Positions 7,503 through 15,996 of a DNA stretch of 64,000 nucleotides are shown in pieces. This DNA is from DATBGO01 sp050011895 (GTDB lineage: Bacteria; Actinomycetota; Actinomycetes; Streptosporangiales; Streptosporangiaceae): assembly GCA_050011895.1 (NCBI GenBank), contig JBEKIF010000033.1, positions 62,001 through 126,000 on the forward strand, written 5' to 3'. The notes below the pieces were generated by a model. That model ran no database searches. It was given only the letters and a program-made list of their open reading frames with translations, and had not been told where the DNA came from. The first letter of the stretch is position 1, and every line of letters begins with the position of its first letter. Both the position numbers and the translations under genes were made by a program.

Positions 7503-10500
7503 CTATCTGGCCGCTGGCCCGTCCTCGAACCCTGCGGATCCCGTTGGCTCGTCCCTGAACCCGACGATGAATCTGCGCGGCCAGGACAATACCGTTTCCA
7601 GCCATCCCGTGATGCCCATCTCACCTGCCGCCTTTCGCAGCTGCCCGCGGTGGCTCACCCCGATCACCACAGCGGCCAGGTCATCGGTGAAACCGCGTTG
7701 GTCGTCCTCGCCGAGCAGCGCCGTCCAGGCCGGCAGCCGGTTCCTCGCCAGTTCCATCGAAAGCGGATGTCGGCGCAGGCCGCTGACCCGTTGCCCGATC
7801 CGCACCCCCGGCCGGTCCGCCACACCCGCAAGCGGGAACTCAAGAGGCGGCGCCGCAGCGAACGGATCGGGCGCCCCGTTACCGAACGGGCACACCCGCT
7901 CCACCTCGTGCAGCCATTGCAGTTGGGGGATGACCCAGGTGGCCCCGGCCCGTCTCCCGGCTCCCGATCCGCCCTCAAGCAGCCGCAGCGCGGTGCCGGC
8001 CATCGCCGCCGCGAGCTTCCCTGGGTCGTACCAGGCCCGGACGGTAAGGACACGGCTGTGCAGCGCCCGCTCGATCGCGGTCGCGAGCATGCATTCGCGC
8101 AGCCGCTGGCCGAGACCAGACCACCGGAACCGCAGCAGCGCGGGCACCGCGGGAAGCGGCCGGTTGGTGAGGAAGGCGAGCGCGAGAGCCTCGGTCCAGA
8201 CGCGCAGCCATGCCTCCTCGGCCGCGTCGGCCAACAGGTCGGCAACCCGGAGCTCAAGCAGGGTGCACGGGCGCCCGGCGGCGCAGGTCGGACCGCAGGC
8301 CGCCGAGCGCCTGCCCCGGACCGGGGCCGCTGCAGCTGCTGCGGCCGCCGGGGCCGCCGGGGCCGCCGGGGCCTGCGGGGCCGCCGCGGCCGCCGGGCCA
8401 GTCCTCGCCACACGACCAGCTAGTCCAGCAGTGTCAGCTAGTCCTGCAGTGTCAGCCAATCCTGCAGTGCCAGCTAGTCCTGCAGTGTCAGCTACAGCAG
8501 TGTCAGCTACAGCAGTGTCAGCTACAGCAGTGTCAGCTAGAGCGGTGCCAGCTAGTCCAGCCGCGCTGGCAATCTCGGCCAGGTCCGCGGCGCGGTCCCG
8601 GGCGGCCAGGACGCGCTCTCTGTCGCCGCCGAACGGGACCCGGATCCGCAGCGGCCGGTCCATTCCGTCAGCGAACACGGCGGCCTCGCCCGGCGGCAGC
8701 GAGACCACCTGCCTGGACTGGTCGTCGTCGAGGTTCATGGCGGCGCCGACGACCTGGCGGTCGTCGTGGGCGGGCAGCCTGTGCAGGACCTTGAGCGCGG
8801 TGTTCTTCACCACGTCGGGGACAAGCTTGGCCGGAATCTGCTCGGCGACGACGATCCCCTCGCCGTAGGCGCGGATCTCGGCGAGCATGCTGGCGAACAG
8901 TTCCACCGCGTGGCCGCTGGCGCCCTCCCGCTCCGCGCGCAGCAGCCGGTGCGCCTCCTCAATAACGATGACATGCCGCAGCCCGCCGTCCAGCCCGGCA
9001 CGTGCCTGCAGCCGCAGGTACTCGACGATCCTGATGATCAGGGTGCCGATCAGGAACGCCTTGTCCTCGTCGTTGGCGACATCCTCGATCGCCAGCACCA
9101 CGTTCCGGCGGAGCAGTTCACCGATGTCCGCCGGGTGACCACCCTCGAAGAACCTGCCCGCCGATCCGACCCGCAGGGACCGCAGCCGCACGTCAACGAA
9201 ACCGCGAACGTCGGCCCGCAGTTCCCGGCCGTAGCCGACGTCCTCGATCACCTCGAGCGCCGCACACTGTAGCTGCGCCAGAGTGGGAACAAGCGGGGCG
9301 GCCAGGGCTCCTGGCTGGCCCCCGCCGGTCACCGGATCCCAGCCGCACGCCTCATAGGCGCGCTGCAGCGCCTGGGAGATGATCTGCGGGAAAGGCTCGT
9401 GCGCGTCGAAGGCGGCCAGGAACAGCGCCCGCACCATGTCGATGTGCGCCTGCACCGGGTATCCAGGCTCGGGGGCCAGCGGGTTGATCGACAGCGGCAC
9501 CGCCGCGGGATCGGCCGGGTTGATGACCGTTACCTGGCCGATCTCAGCGATCCGGCCGACCATTGCCGCGTACTCGGACTTGACCGGCTCGACGGCAAGC
9601 CACCAGATGCCCGCCCTGGTCAGCTGCTCGAGCATGTGCCTGACGGTCTGGGACTTCCCCGCGCCGGTAGCACCGGTGACGAAGGCATGCCTGTTGAGGG
9701 TCTCCAGCGGCACCCGGAACGGACCGACCGGCCGGTCCGCGGCATCCAGGATGGTGCCCAGCTCAATTGCATGCTGTCCGGTGGTCTCGCTGGTCAGGTC
9801 GAAGTAGCCAGGGTGCAGCACCCGGACGCCTGGAACCTCGAGGCGCGGCAGGCCGGTCAGGGCGACGAGCGCGCCGGCCGTCGCGGCGAAGGGCACCTCG
9901 GCACCGTCACCCGTGTCGACGTGCTTGGCGACCAGCGCGTCGGCCAGGTCGCAGGCTCCCTCCCCGCTACGCAGCCGGTATGGGTGGGCGCCCAGGTCGG
10001 CCGAGCCAACCAGCACCGCGGCAATCAGCCGCAGTTCCCCCTCGCTGGCCGCCCCGGCCAGCACCCGCACATTCCACAGGCCAGCCTCGCGGAAAGCGTC
10101 GAGCTCGGCGAGGCGGCGCTGCGCGCGCTCCGCGTCGAACCTCGCGTGCTCTTCGTCATAGCGCCGCAGCACATTCAGCTGGGTGCGCAGCTCTGCCGTC
10201 TCCGCGTCCAGCGTCCCGGTCGGCTCCGCGACCACGAGCCAGCCGAAGGGCCTGGTGATGAGGGTCGTGAGCGCCGACTCGAACAGCGTCGGCTGCTGGC
10301 CGCTTCCCTGGTCGTGGCCACGCTGAGCACCGTTCTTACGCTGTCCCATGCCGGACTCGCGGCCAGGCTGCCGCGGGCCTTCCTGGTCGCCCGGGCCGCC
10401 GCCGAGCGGCAGCGCCCGGCGGCCCGGGCACGGCGCCCAGACCAGGCGGTCGAGGTCGGCGAGCAGGCTACCTGGCAGGCGCACGCCGCGGGCGCCCCAC

Positions 10501-10868
10501 GGGAACAGTAACTCGTGCGAGCGGCCACGGTCGTCCGCCGCACCCGCGGACCGCGGCGCAGCCCGGTCCGCGCCGGGCCACCCTGGGTGGTCACGATCCC
10601 GGTCGCGGGCAGCGGGAAGCGGCCCGGCGTTGCTGATCAGCTCAAGTGGCGCTCCGCCGCCTCTCGACAGCCATCCGGCCACGAATGGGCGGCGGCGCAG
10701 CGCCGCGTTCAGCGCAGCGGGCAGCACCGATGCGTAGTCTTGCTCCGCGGTCCCGCCGCCAGCGGCCGTGATGGCCTCAACCCGGTACCAGGGACCGGCA
10801 CCGCCGTCCCTGATGCCTGAGGTCGAGTCCACCTTGCGTGCATACCAGCCAGTGGCGCTCGCCGCCAC
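7503..10868 (-). CDS. HerA/VirB4-type P-loop ATPase (DUF87-like), T4SS-like locus
   Basis: This large protein (about 1120 residues) has a HerA-type ATPase core: Walker A VTGATGAGKSQTVRH (near 9650-9690), DIGELLRRNVVLAIEDVAND, Walker B HVIVIEEAHRLL (near 8945-8980) and a downstream IVVAEQIPAKLVPDVVKNT segment typical of the family. The N-terminal half carries a GWLVVAEPTGTL segment and a long charged helix (RYDEEHARFDAERAQRRLAE). After the ATPase comes an in-frame Ala-Asp-Thr repeat, an Ala/Pro stretch and a Cys-containing C-terminal domain. The true start is unclear: the frame is open to 11111, overlapping the divergent marR promoter; GTG 10868 or 10832 are my best guesses. Probably a membrane-associated DNA- or protein-translocation motor, by analogy with HerA, TraB and VirB4. 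Confidence 0.75.
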   Translation of the reverse strand: MAASATGWYARKVDSTSGIRDGGAGPWYRVEAITAAGGGTAEQDYASVLPAALNAALRRRPFVAGWLSRGGGAPLELISNAGPLPAARDRDRDHPGWPGADRAAPRSAGAADDRGRSHELLFPWGARGVRLPGSLLADLDRLVWAPCPGRRALPLGGGPGDQEGPRQPGRESGMGQRKNGAQRGHDQGSGQQPTLFESALTTLITRPFGWLVVAEPTGTLDAETAELRTQLNVLRRYDEEHARFDAERAQRRLAELDAFREAGLWNVRVLAGAASEGELRLIAAVLVGSADLGAHPYRLRSGEGACDLADALVAKHVDTGDGAEVPFAATAGALVALTGLPRLEVPGVRVLHPGYFDLTSETTGQHAIELGTILDAADRPVGPFRVPLETLNRHAFVTGATGAGKSQTVRHMLEQLTRAGIWWLAVEPVKSEYAAMVGRIAEIGQVTVINPADPAAVPLSINPLAPEPGYPVQAHIDMVRALFLAAFDAHEPFPQIISQALQRAYEACGWDPVTGGGQPGALAAPLVPTLAQLQCAALEVIEDVGYGRELRADVRGFVDVRLRSLRVGSAGRFFEGGHPADIGELLRRNVVLAIEDVANDEDKAFLIGTLIIRIVEYLRLQARAGLDGGLRHVIVIEEAHRLLRAEREGASGHAVELFASMLAEIRAYGEGIVVAEQIPAKLVPDVVKNTALKVLHRLPAHDDRQVVGAAMNLDDDQSRQVVSLPPGEAAVFADGMDRPLRIRVPFGGDRERVLAARDRAADLAEIASAAGLAGTALADTAVADTAVADTAVADTAGLAGTAGLADTAGLADTAGLAGRVARTGPAAAAAPQAPAAPAAPAAAAAAAAPVRGRRSAACGPTCAAGRPCTLLELRVADLLADAAEEAWLRVWTEALALAFLTNRPLPAVPALLRFRWSGLGQRLRECMLATAIERALHSRVLTVRAWYDPGKLAAAMAGTALRLLEGGSGAGRRAGATWVIPQLQWLHEVERVCPFGNGAPDPFAAAPPLEFPLAGVADRPGVRIGQRVSGLRRHPLSMELARNRLPAWTALLGEDDQRGFTDDLAAVVIGVSHRGQLRKAAGEMGITGWLETVLSWPRRFIVGFRDEPTGSAGFEDGPAAR
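8418..8560. repeat. In-frame coding minisatellite inside the HerA-like gene
   Basis: 15-bp (TCAGCTACAGCAGTG) and 18-bp (TCAGCTAGTCCTGCAGTG) units alternate here, encoding Ala-Asp-Thr-Ala-Val and Ala-Gly-Leu-Ala-Asp-Thr type repeats on the reverse strand. Both periods keep the frame. The array sits in the linker between the ATPase core and the C-terminal domain. Confidence 0.85.
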
Positions 10869-11007
10869 CCCGTTGGTCCGGATACGCCGGTCGCCCCGGT
10901 CCTCCAGGCTGGCCTCGCGCCCTGACAGGTTCTCCCGGAGCGGGCGGCGCCAGTCGGGAGATGACCGGGCCGGACGATGGCGCCCGGCTGCAAAATTGTA
11001 AAGGCAA

Positions 11008-11036
11008 TTGACTGTCTTGACTCTTGTCCATAGCCT
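11008..11036 (+). promoter_or_regulatory. Promoter for the MarR gene (leaderless)
   Basis: TTGACT (11008-11013) and TAGCCT (11031-11036) are separated by exactly 17 bp, a good primary-sigma promoter for this genus. The -10 box ends 7 nt before the GTG at 11044, so transcription would start at or next to the start codon. The AT-rich stretch around 10990-11035 also divides this gene from the divergent ATPase gene. Confidence 0.65.
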
Positions 11037-11043
11037 TGAACTC

Positions 11044-11511
11044 GTGGCGGCGGAGCGCGATTGGCCCGGCGAGATGGCATTCCCGGCGCTTCTCCGGGCG
11101 GCCAGGACCACTTACGGATCGGCGATTCGCGCGGCCCTGGACGAAGCGGGATGCGACGACGTGCCGCGCAATGGCAGCTACGTGATTGGCGCCATCGCCC
11201 GCACCGGCGCGCCGCTCGGGCAGGTCATCAAAGAACTCGGGGTGTCCAAGCAGGCCGCCGGGCAGCTCGTCGACGCCCTGGTCACCCGGGGCTACCTTGA
11301 CCGCTCGGTCGACCCCGAAGACCGCCGCCGGCTGACGATCACGCTCACCGAACGCGGCCGCGCCGCGGCGGGGGTGATCCGGTCAGCGGTTGAGCGGGTG
11401 GATGCCGACCTGGTCGGGCGAGTGGGCCCGGAGTTCGTCGCGCACACCCGGGCGACGCTCGCCGCCCTTATCGAAAGCAGCCAGGCCGCGACAGGACATG
11501 ACCGTGGCTAG
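11044..11511 (+). CDS. MarR-family transcriptional regulator
   Basis: The 155-residue protein has the winged-helix pattern of MarR: GSYVIGAIARTGAPLGQVIKE, a recognition helix in GVSKQAAGQLVDALVTRGYL, the wing SVDPEDRRRLTITLTERGR and a C-terminal dimerisation helix. I place the start at GTG 11044, where a 17-bp-spaced promoter leaves no room for a leader; TTG 11008 lies in the -35 element and ATG 11074 is internal. It overlaps the next gene by 14 nt, so the regulator and the glycosyltransferase are very likely co-transcribed, and the regulator may control that gene and the divergent ATPase. Ligand unknown. Confidence 0.85.
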   Translation: MAAERDWPGEMAFPALLRAARTTYGSAIRAALDEAGCDDVPRNGSYVIGAIARTGAPLGQVIKELGVSKQAAGQLVDALVTRGYLDRSVDPEDRRRLTITLTERGRAAAGVIRSAVERVDADLVGRVGPEFVAHTRATLAALIESSQAATGHDRG

Positions 11512-13348
11512 CGAACAGGCCGCAGCTGAGCGGATCAGGTGCGGGGAGCGGCCTTCGGCTCGTAGCGGCCCGGCCTGGCGGCGGCGCTCCGCCGTGCTGC
11601 TCGTCGCCGGGCTAACCGGGCTGTCCTACGCCTGGGAGCTCAACCGGGATCCGGTTGAGCCCTACTACGCGGCCGCGGTGCGCAGCATGTCAATGAGCTG
11701 GCACAACTTCATCTATGGTGCCTTCGACCCCGCGGGGACCGTCACCCTGGATAAGCTGCCGGGTTCCTTGTGGCTTCAGGCTCTCGCGGTGCGGGCCCTG
11801 GGTTTCCACACCTGGGTGATCGCGCTCCCCCAGGCCGTCGAAGGCGTCCTGACCGTGCTCGTGCTGTACCGGGCGGTGCAGCGCCTGGCCGGGCCGAACG
11901 CCGGCCTGATCGCCATGATCATCGTCGCGGTGAGCCCGGCAACGGTCGCACTGAACCGGGGGAACATCTCCGACTCGCTAATGATCTTGCTGTTGGTCCT
12001 GGCTGCTGATGCCGTATCAAGCGCAATCGCAGGCGGCAGCCAGGGCAGGCTTGTCCTCGCCGCGGTCTGGGTCGGGCTCGCCTTTCAGGCCAAGATGATC
12101 GAGGCCTGGGTGGTACTCCCCGCGCTCGGCCTGGCGTATCTCGTGAGCGCACCGGGATCGACCCGCCGGCGCGTCCGTCAACTGGTTGTGGCCGGCGCGG
12201 CCGCCGGGCTGGTGTCGCTGTCGTGGATGACTGCCGTCTCGCTGGCACCGGCCTCGGACCGCCCGTATGTCGACGGCAGCCACGACGACTCCGCCTACGA
12301 GCAGGTGTTCATCTACAACGGCTTTGGCCGCTTCGGCGATCAGACGCCGCTGAAACTCCTCACCGGCCAGTCCCTCGGCATCGGCGACGCTCTGGGGACT
12401 CCAGCCGTCGCCCCGGGCCGGCTCCTGCGGGACGACCTTGGCCGCGACGTAGGCTGGCTACTCCCCGCTGCCATCGTCGTCGCTGCGTGGGGTATCGCAA
12501 GCCGGCGGCGGCCGCGCGGCGATCCGCTCAGATCGTGCTTCGTCCTGTGGGGCGTCTGGCTCGTGACGCTGGCCATAACGTTCTCGCTGACCACGACTAT
12601 CAACGATTACTACACAGCGGCGCTCACACCGGCAGTCGCTGCCATCTTCGGCGCCGGAGTCGCCGCCGCCTGGGCGCACGAGCGGTCCCCGGTCGGCCGG
12701 CGGATCGGCCTGGCGGCTGTTCTTGCCGGGACGGTCGGGTACGCCGCCTGGCTTCTGGATACTGGCACCGCCGTGCCGGGCTGGCTGGTCCCGGCCGTCG
12801 TCGCGGTGGGCCTCGCGGCAACGGCAATTGCGCTCGGGTCAGTGGCGGTCCGGAGTGACACCATGTTGTCGGCTGCTCTCGCAGCCGGACTCATCGCCTG
12901 CTCGCTGGCGCCGGCCGTCGCGTCGGCCGATCTCGTGGCGCGGCACCAGGGCGCGTTCGACACACCGTTCGAGCCGGCCCGCGAGCAGAACGCCATCGAC
13001 ACCCTGTTCCTGCGGACACCGGCGCAGGTGAGTCTCACCATCCCGCGTCTCGAGGCCGCCCAGAATGGTGCGCCTTACCTGCTCGCGACCCAGACTGCGG
13101 CGCTGGCCTCTGTGTTCATCTACGCCAGCGGCCTTGAGGCGCTGCCCATCGGAGGGTTCACCGGCACGATCCCGGCACCGACCCTGCGGCAGCTGCAAGC
13201 CGACATCCGCGAGGGGCGGTTCCACCTCGTACTCGCCGCCCCGAGCAGCGACCCGAGACTCCGGTGGATCGCCGCGCACTGCATGAATCTCGGCAGCGCC
13301 ACCGCCGCGCTGCGCACCTACTACTGTCAGCCATCCGACGCTGACTAG
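11498..13348 (+). CDS. GT-C membrane glycosyltransferase (ArnT/PMT family)
   Basis: The roughly 616-residue protein has a short basic N-terminus, about 11 transmembrane helices and the first extracytoplasmic loop WELNRDPVEPYYAAAVRSM with the acidic residue expected for metal/substrate binding in GT39/GT83-type enzymes, then DPAGTVTLDKLPGSLWLQAL and NRGNISDSLMILLL. The C-terminal 180 residues form a soluble extracytoplasmic domain (TFLRTPAQVSL-like region and FHLVLAAPSSDPRL). Such enzymes transfer a sugar from a polyprenyl-phosphate donor to a lipid or protein on the outer face of the membrane. The ATG at 11498 lies within the end of marR, implying coupled translation. Donor and acceptor cannot be inferred. 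Confidence 0.8.
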   Translation: MTVASEQAAAERIRCGERPSARSGPAWRRRSAVLLVAGLTGLSYAWELNRDPVEPYYAAAVRSMSMSWHNFIYGAFDPAGTVTLDKLPGSLWLQALAVRALGFHTWVIALPQAVEGVLTVLVLYRAVQRLAGPNAGLIAMIIVAVSPATVALNRGNISDSLMILLLVLAADAVSSAIAGGSQGRLVLAAVWVGLAFQAKMIEAWVVLPALGLAYLVSAPGSTRRRVRQLVVAGAAAGLVSLSWMTAVSLAPASDRPYVDGSHDDSAYEQVFIYNGFGRFGDQTPLKLLTGQSLGIGDALGTPAVAPGRLLRDDLGRDVGWLLPAAIVVAAWGIASRRRPRGDPLRSCFVLWGVWLVTLAITFSLTTTINDYYTAALTPAVAAIFGAGVAAAWAHERSPVGRRIGLAAVLAGTVGYAAWLLDTGTAVPGWLVPAVVAVGLAATAIALGSVAVRSDTMLSAALAAGLIACSLAPAVASADLVARHQGAFDTPFEPAREQNAIDTLFLRTPAQVSLTIPRLEAAQNGAPYLLATQTAALASVFIYASGLEALPIGGFTGTIPAPTLRQLQADIREGRFHLVLAAPSSDPRLRWIAAHCMNLGSATAALRTYYCQPSDAD

Positions 13349-13360
13349 CAGGCAGTTAGG

Positions 13361-13567
13361 CCACCGCTGGGGCAGGCTGGTCAGCACTGGGGCGGGCCGG
13401 TCACCGCTGGGGCAGGCTGGTCAGCACTGGGGCAGGCTGGTCAGCACTGGGGCAGGCTGGTCAGCACTGGGGCGGGCTGGTCAGCACTGGGGCGGGCCGG
13501 TCAGCACGGGGGCGGGCCGGTCAGCACTGGGGCAGGCCGGTCAGCACTGGGGCAGGCCCGTCAGCAC
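13361..13567. repeat. Minisatellite, 20-bp unit, about ten copies
   Basis: Ten 20-bp units of TCAGCACTGGGGCAGGCTGG (variants with GGGCGGGCCGG or TCACCGCTGG) run in perfect 20-bp register from 13361 to about 13567. It fills the gap between two converging genes and touches the stop codon of the Ser/Thr-rich protein gene on the reverse strand. Confidence 0.92.
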
Positions 13568-15996
13568 CGCGGCGTGCGCCAGTCCAGGCGCTCAGGCGGC
13601 GGCCCGAGATTGGGCCCGGGCGGTCCGCTGGTCCCGGCCCCGTCACCTGGCCGCGCAGCACCCGGCCGCGCGGCAGCTGATCGCGCAGCACCTGGCCGGC
13701 CTCGCTGCGCCGTGTCCAACCCCGGGTGCCCCGAGCCCGGCTGCCCGGAGGCAGGCTGCCCGGAGCCCGGCTGCCCCGAGCCGGGCTCCGTCCGGTCCGC
13801 CGGTAGGCTGCCGCCCGCTGTTCCGCCCGCTGTTCCGCCCGCTGTTCCGCCCGCTGTTCCGCCCGCTGTTCCGCCCGCTGTTCCGCCCGCTCCGCCCGCT
13901 CCGCCCGCTGCTCCGCCCGCTCCGGCCCGCACTCGGCTCGCCGCGCGCACTGCCTCGTCCAGGCTGAGCAGGGTCGAGGACCGCAGCCCGAAGATGCCGG
14001 GATTCGCGTCGGCCAGCACGACCCGGCGGCCCGCGGGCGAGGCATAGCTGACGATCATGGCGCTAGCCGGTAGCTGCTGCAGCTCATGCTGCTCCACCAG
14101 GAATTCCCGCGACCGCTGGCTGGCCCGGGCCAGCGAGGCGTTGGCGCCCACCGCCGAGGACGTGCTCAGCCCCCAGGATGTGCTGGAGTTGATGCCCAAC
14201 GTGATCGACCGCGAGTCAGATGTCCCGGTCGAATGGCTCGAATCCCTGCTCCCCGACGCTGTGAAGTTGCCAAACGGCGCGGATCCGCCAGCCCTGCTCC
14301 GGCCACGGCTCTGGCTGCGCCCTGAACTCTCGTTGACCGATGCCGAGTCGGCCAGCGAGTCGGCGGTGCCGATGGTGCTCGTGTAGGAATCGCCGCCAGT
14401 GTCGGTGACCGACGTTCCGACGGTATCGGTCAGCTGACTCAGCACGAAACGGTGCTCGGTGCCGATCTGCTCGCTCGCTACCTTGGCATCCTGGGCGTTT
14501 CCCAGCCGCATGAACGCGACCGCCGCATTGCCGCGGCCCAGCCGGTCCCTGACATGAGCAGGCAACGACCTGTGGGCCACCACGAGCCCGGTCCCCGACA
14601 CCTCGCAGGCGTCGCAGAGCCGGTCGAGCACGTCGCCAGAGAGCCGCTCGGCACCAAGCACGCACAAGGTCCGCTGCCACCTGTCGGTAGTACCTGCCGC
14701 GGGCGCCTGCCGGAGCATGTGCGCTAGCGCGACCGTCAGGTAGGTGCCAAGCACCCGGTTGGCTACCGCGCCTGACCGCCGGTCCAGCCATGCGACCCGG
14801 AGCCGGCTCGGCGGCAGCTTGACCGCGGCGGATCCGAGCTGATCGAGCTTGCGGAGCCGTGCCTCAAGCTCCCATGCGCGGTCGATCACCACTCGTTCGG
14901 CGGCACTGCGGCCGAACAGCGCTGTGATCTGCTCGAGCTGGCTAGACGTCAGCAGGCCCGACCGCAGGTCGCCGCGCGGATCGCCGATCTGGGCGAGCGC
15001 CCGCAGCGCGGCGGTCACCTGGGCGATCCTCGGCTCGCCGCCAAGTACCTCGATGACCCGGTCCAGGATGGCGCTGTCCTTCGCCGGGTCACCCGCGGCC
15101 GAGGGATCGCCGCTCGCGGCCGCGGTTGCCGACAGCAGGTCGGTGACGGCCTCCCGGCCGAGGCCGGTGCCGAGGTCCAGCCTGGGCAGGTCGCCCGGCA
15201 GCACCCAGACCAGCGGCTGGATCCCGGACCGGCGGGCCACCGCGAGCAGGTCGGTCGCGACAGCGCCCTCGGTCAGGTCAAGGACGGTGACCTCGCCGCC
15301 AGCGCCGAGCCGCGGCACAGCGATCATGCTGAGCATCGCCGACCAACCCGTCAGGGTGCCGCCGGCCACATCCACCCGGTCGATGTCGGCGGGCAGCGAA
15401 ACGGCGTACCACTGCGGCTGCCGCTCGAAGGCGACCCGCCGCGATTGCCAGGCGCGGAACTGCCTGGCGTGCGATTCCTGCCGCGCCGCCAGCCGGCTCT
15501 GCTGGACCGTACGGATCTTCGCCAGCCGCCGCTGTTCCGCAGCTATCCGGGCCTGCATTTCCCGCGCGCCGTTCCGGACGGCCCGCCCGCTGACTACCGC
15601 CGCGGTGAGGCACCCGGCCAGCACCAGCCCCGCCAGCCATGGGTTGACCAGGCCAGCTGCCCTGAGCCCCAGCACGCCGCAGGCCAGCACAGCCGCGCCC
15701 GCGCAGGCGATCTTGGCCGGCCGGATCAGCCTGCCGTCCTCGCGGCGCTGCGCTGCCACCCAGCCCTCGTCGAGCTGGACTCCGGCCGGCGGTACCGGGC
15801 GCCCGGGCACCGGGCCCGGATCGGGATGCTGCACGGCATACTGCCAGCCGAGGTAGACGCGATCCGGCCGGACGCTGGCGGGCGGCCGTCGCGCGCCGGC
15901 CGCCGCCGCGTCGCCAGCCACCGGTGCCGGGTCAGGCTTCGCCGCCGCCCCGGCCAACCGCGGCGCCGGAGCACCGGAATACTCGCGCGTGGTCAT
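13561..15996 (-). CDS. Ser/Thr-rich membrane protein of the T4SS-like operon
   Basis: The 811-residue protein has a Pro/Ala-rich cytoplasmic N-terminus, two close transmembrane helices (IACAGAAVLACGVLGLRAAG and LAGLVLAGCLTAAVVSG), a charged coiled-coil (AEQRRLAKIRTVQQSRLAAR) and a large conserved globular region (WYAVSLPADIDRVDVAGGTL; GEVTVLDLTEGAVATDLL). A strongly Ser/Thr-rich segment follows (near 14150-14420), then a (TAGG)n linker and a Pro/Gly tail. Homologues, as I recall, are annotated as type IV or VI secretion-like proteins in actinomycete chromosomes. ATG 15996 overlaps the upstream stop as ATGA, so translation is coupled. Function unproven; a structural or coupling role in DNA or protein transfer is inference. 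Confidence 0.75.
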   Translation of the reverse strand: MTTREYSGAPAPRLAGAAAKPDPAPVAGDAAAAGARRPPASVRPDRVYLGWQYAVQHPDPGPVPGRPVPPAGVQLDEGWVAAQRREDGRLIRPAKIACAGAAVLACGVLGLRAAGLVNPWLAGLVLAGCLTAAVVSGRAVRNGAREMQARIAAEQRRLAKIRTVQQSRLAARQESHARQFRAWQSRRVAFERQPQWYAVSLPADIDRVDVAGGTLTGWSAMLSMIAVPRLGAGGEVTVLDLTEGAVATDLLAVARRSGIQPLVWVLPGDLPRLDLGTGLGREAVTDLLSATAAASGDPSAAGDPAKDSAILDRVIEVLGGEPRIAQVTAALRALAQIGDPRGDLRSGLLTSSQLEQITALFGRSAAERVVIDRAWELEARLRKLDQLGSAAVKLPPSRLRVAWLDRRSGAVANRVLGTYLTVALAHMLRQAPAAGTTDRWQRTLCVLGAERLSGDVLDRLCDACEVSGTGLVVAHRSLPAHVRDRLGRGNAAVAFMRLGNAQDAKVASEQIGTEHRFVLSQLTDTVGTSVTDTGGDSYTSTIGTADSLADSASVNESSGRSQSRGRSRAGGSAPFGNFTASGSRDSSHSTGTSDSRSITLGINSSTSWGLSTSSAVGANASLARASQRSREFLVEQHELQQLPASAMIVSYASPAGRRVVLADANPGIFGLRSSTLLSLDEAVRAASRVRAGAGGAAGGAGGAGGTAGGTAGGTAGGTAGGTAGGTAGGSLPADRTEPGSGQPGSGQPASGQPGSGHPGLDTAQRGRPGAARSAAARPGAARPGDGAGTSGPPGPNLGPPPERLDWRTPRC
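13809..13920. repeat. In-frame coding minisatellite, 12-bp unit
   Basis: GCTGTTCCGCCC repeats about six times with shorter GCTCCGCCC derivatives, encoding Thr-Ala-Gly-Gly repeats on the reverse strand in the C-terminal linker of the Ser/Thr-rich membrane protein. Confidence 0.85.

Noticed and set aside
10869..11111. N-terminal extension of the HerA-like protein to 11111
   Set aside because: It would run through the marR promoter and start codon and has no domain or ribosome site.
13361..13567. Possible CRISPR array
   Set aside because: The 20-bp units are directly adjacent without spacers and no cas gene is present, so it is a minisatellite.
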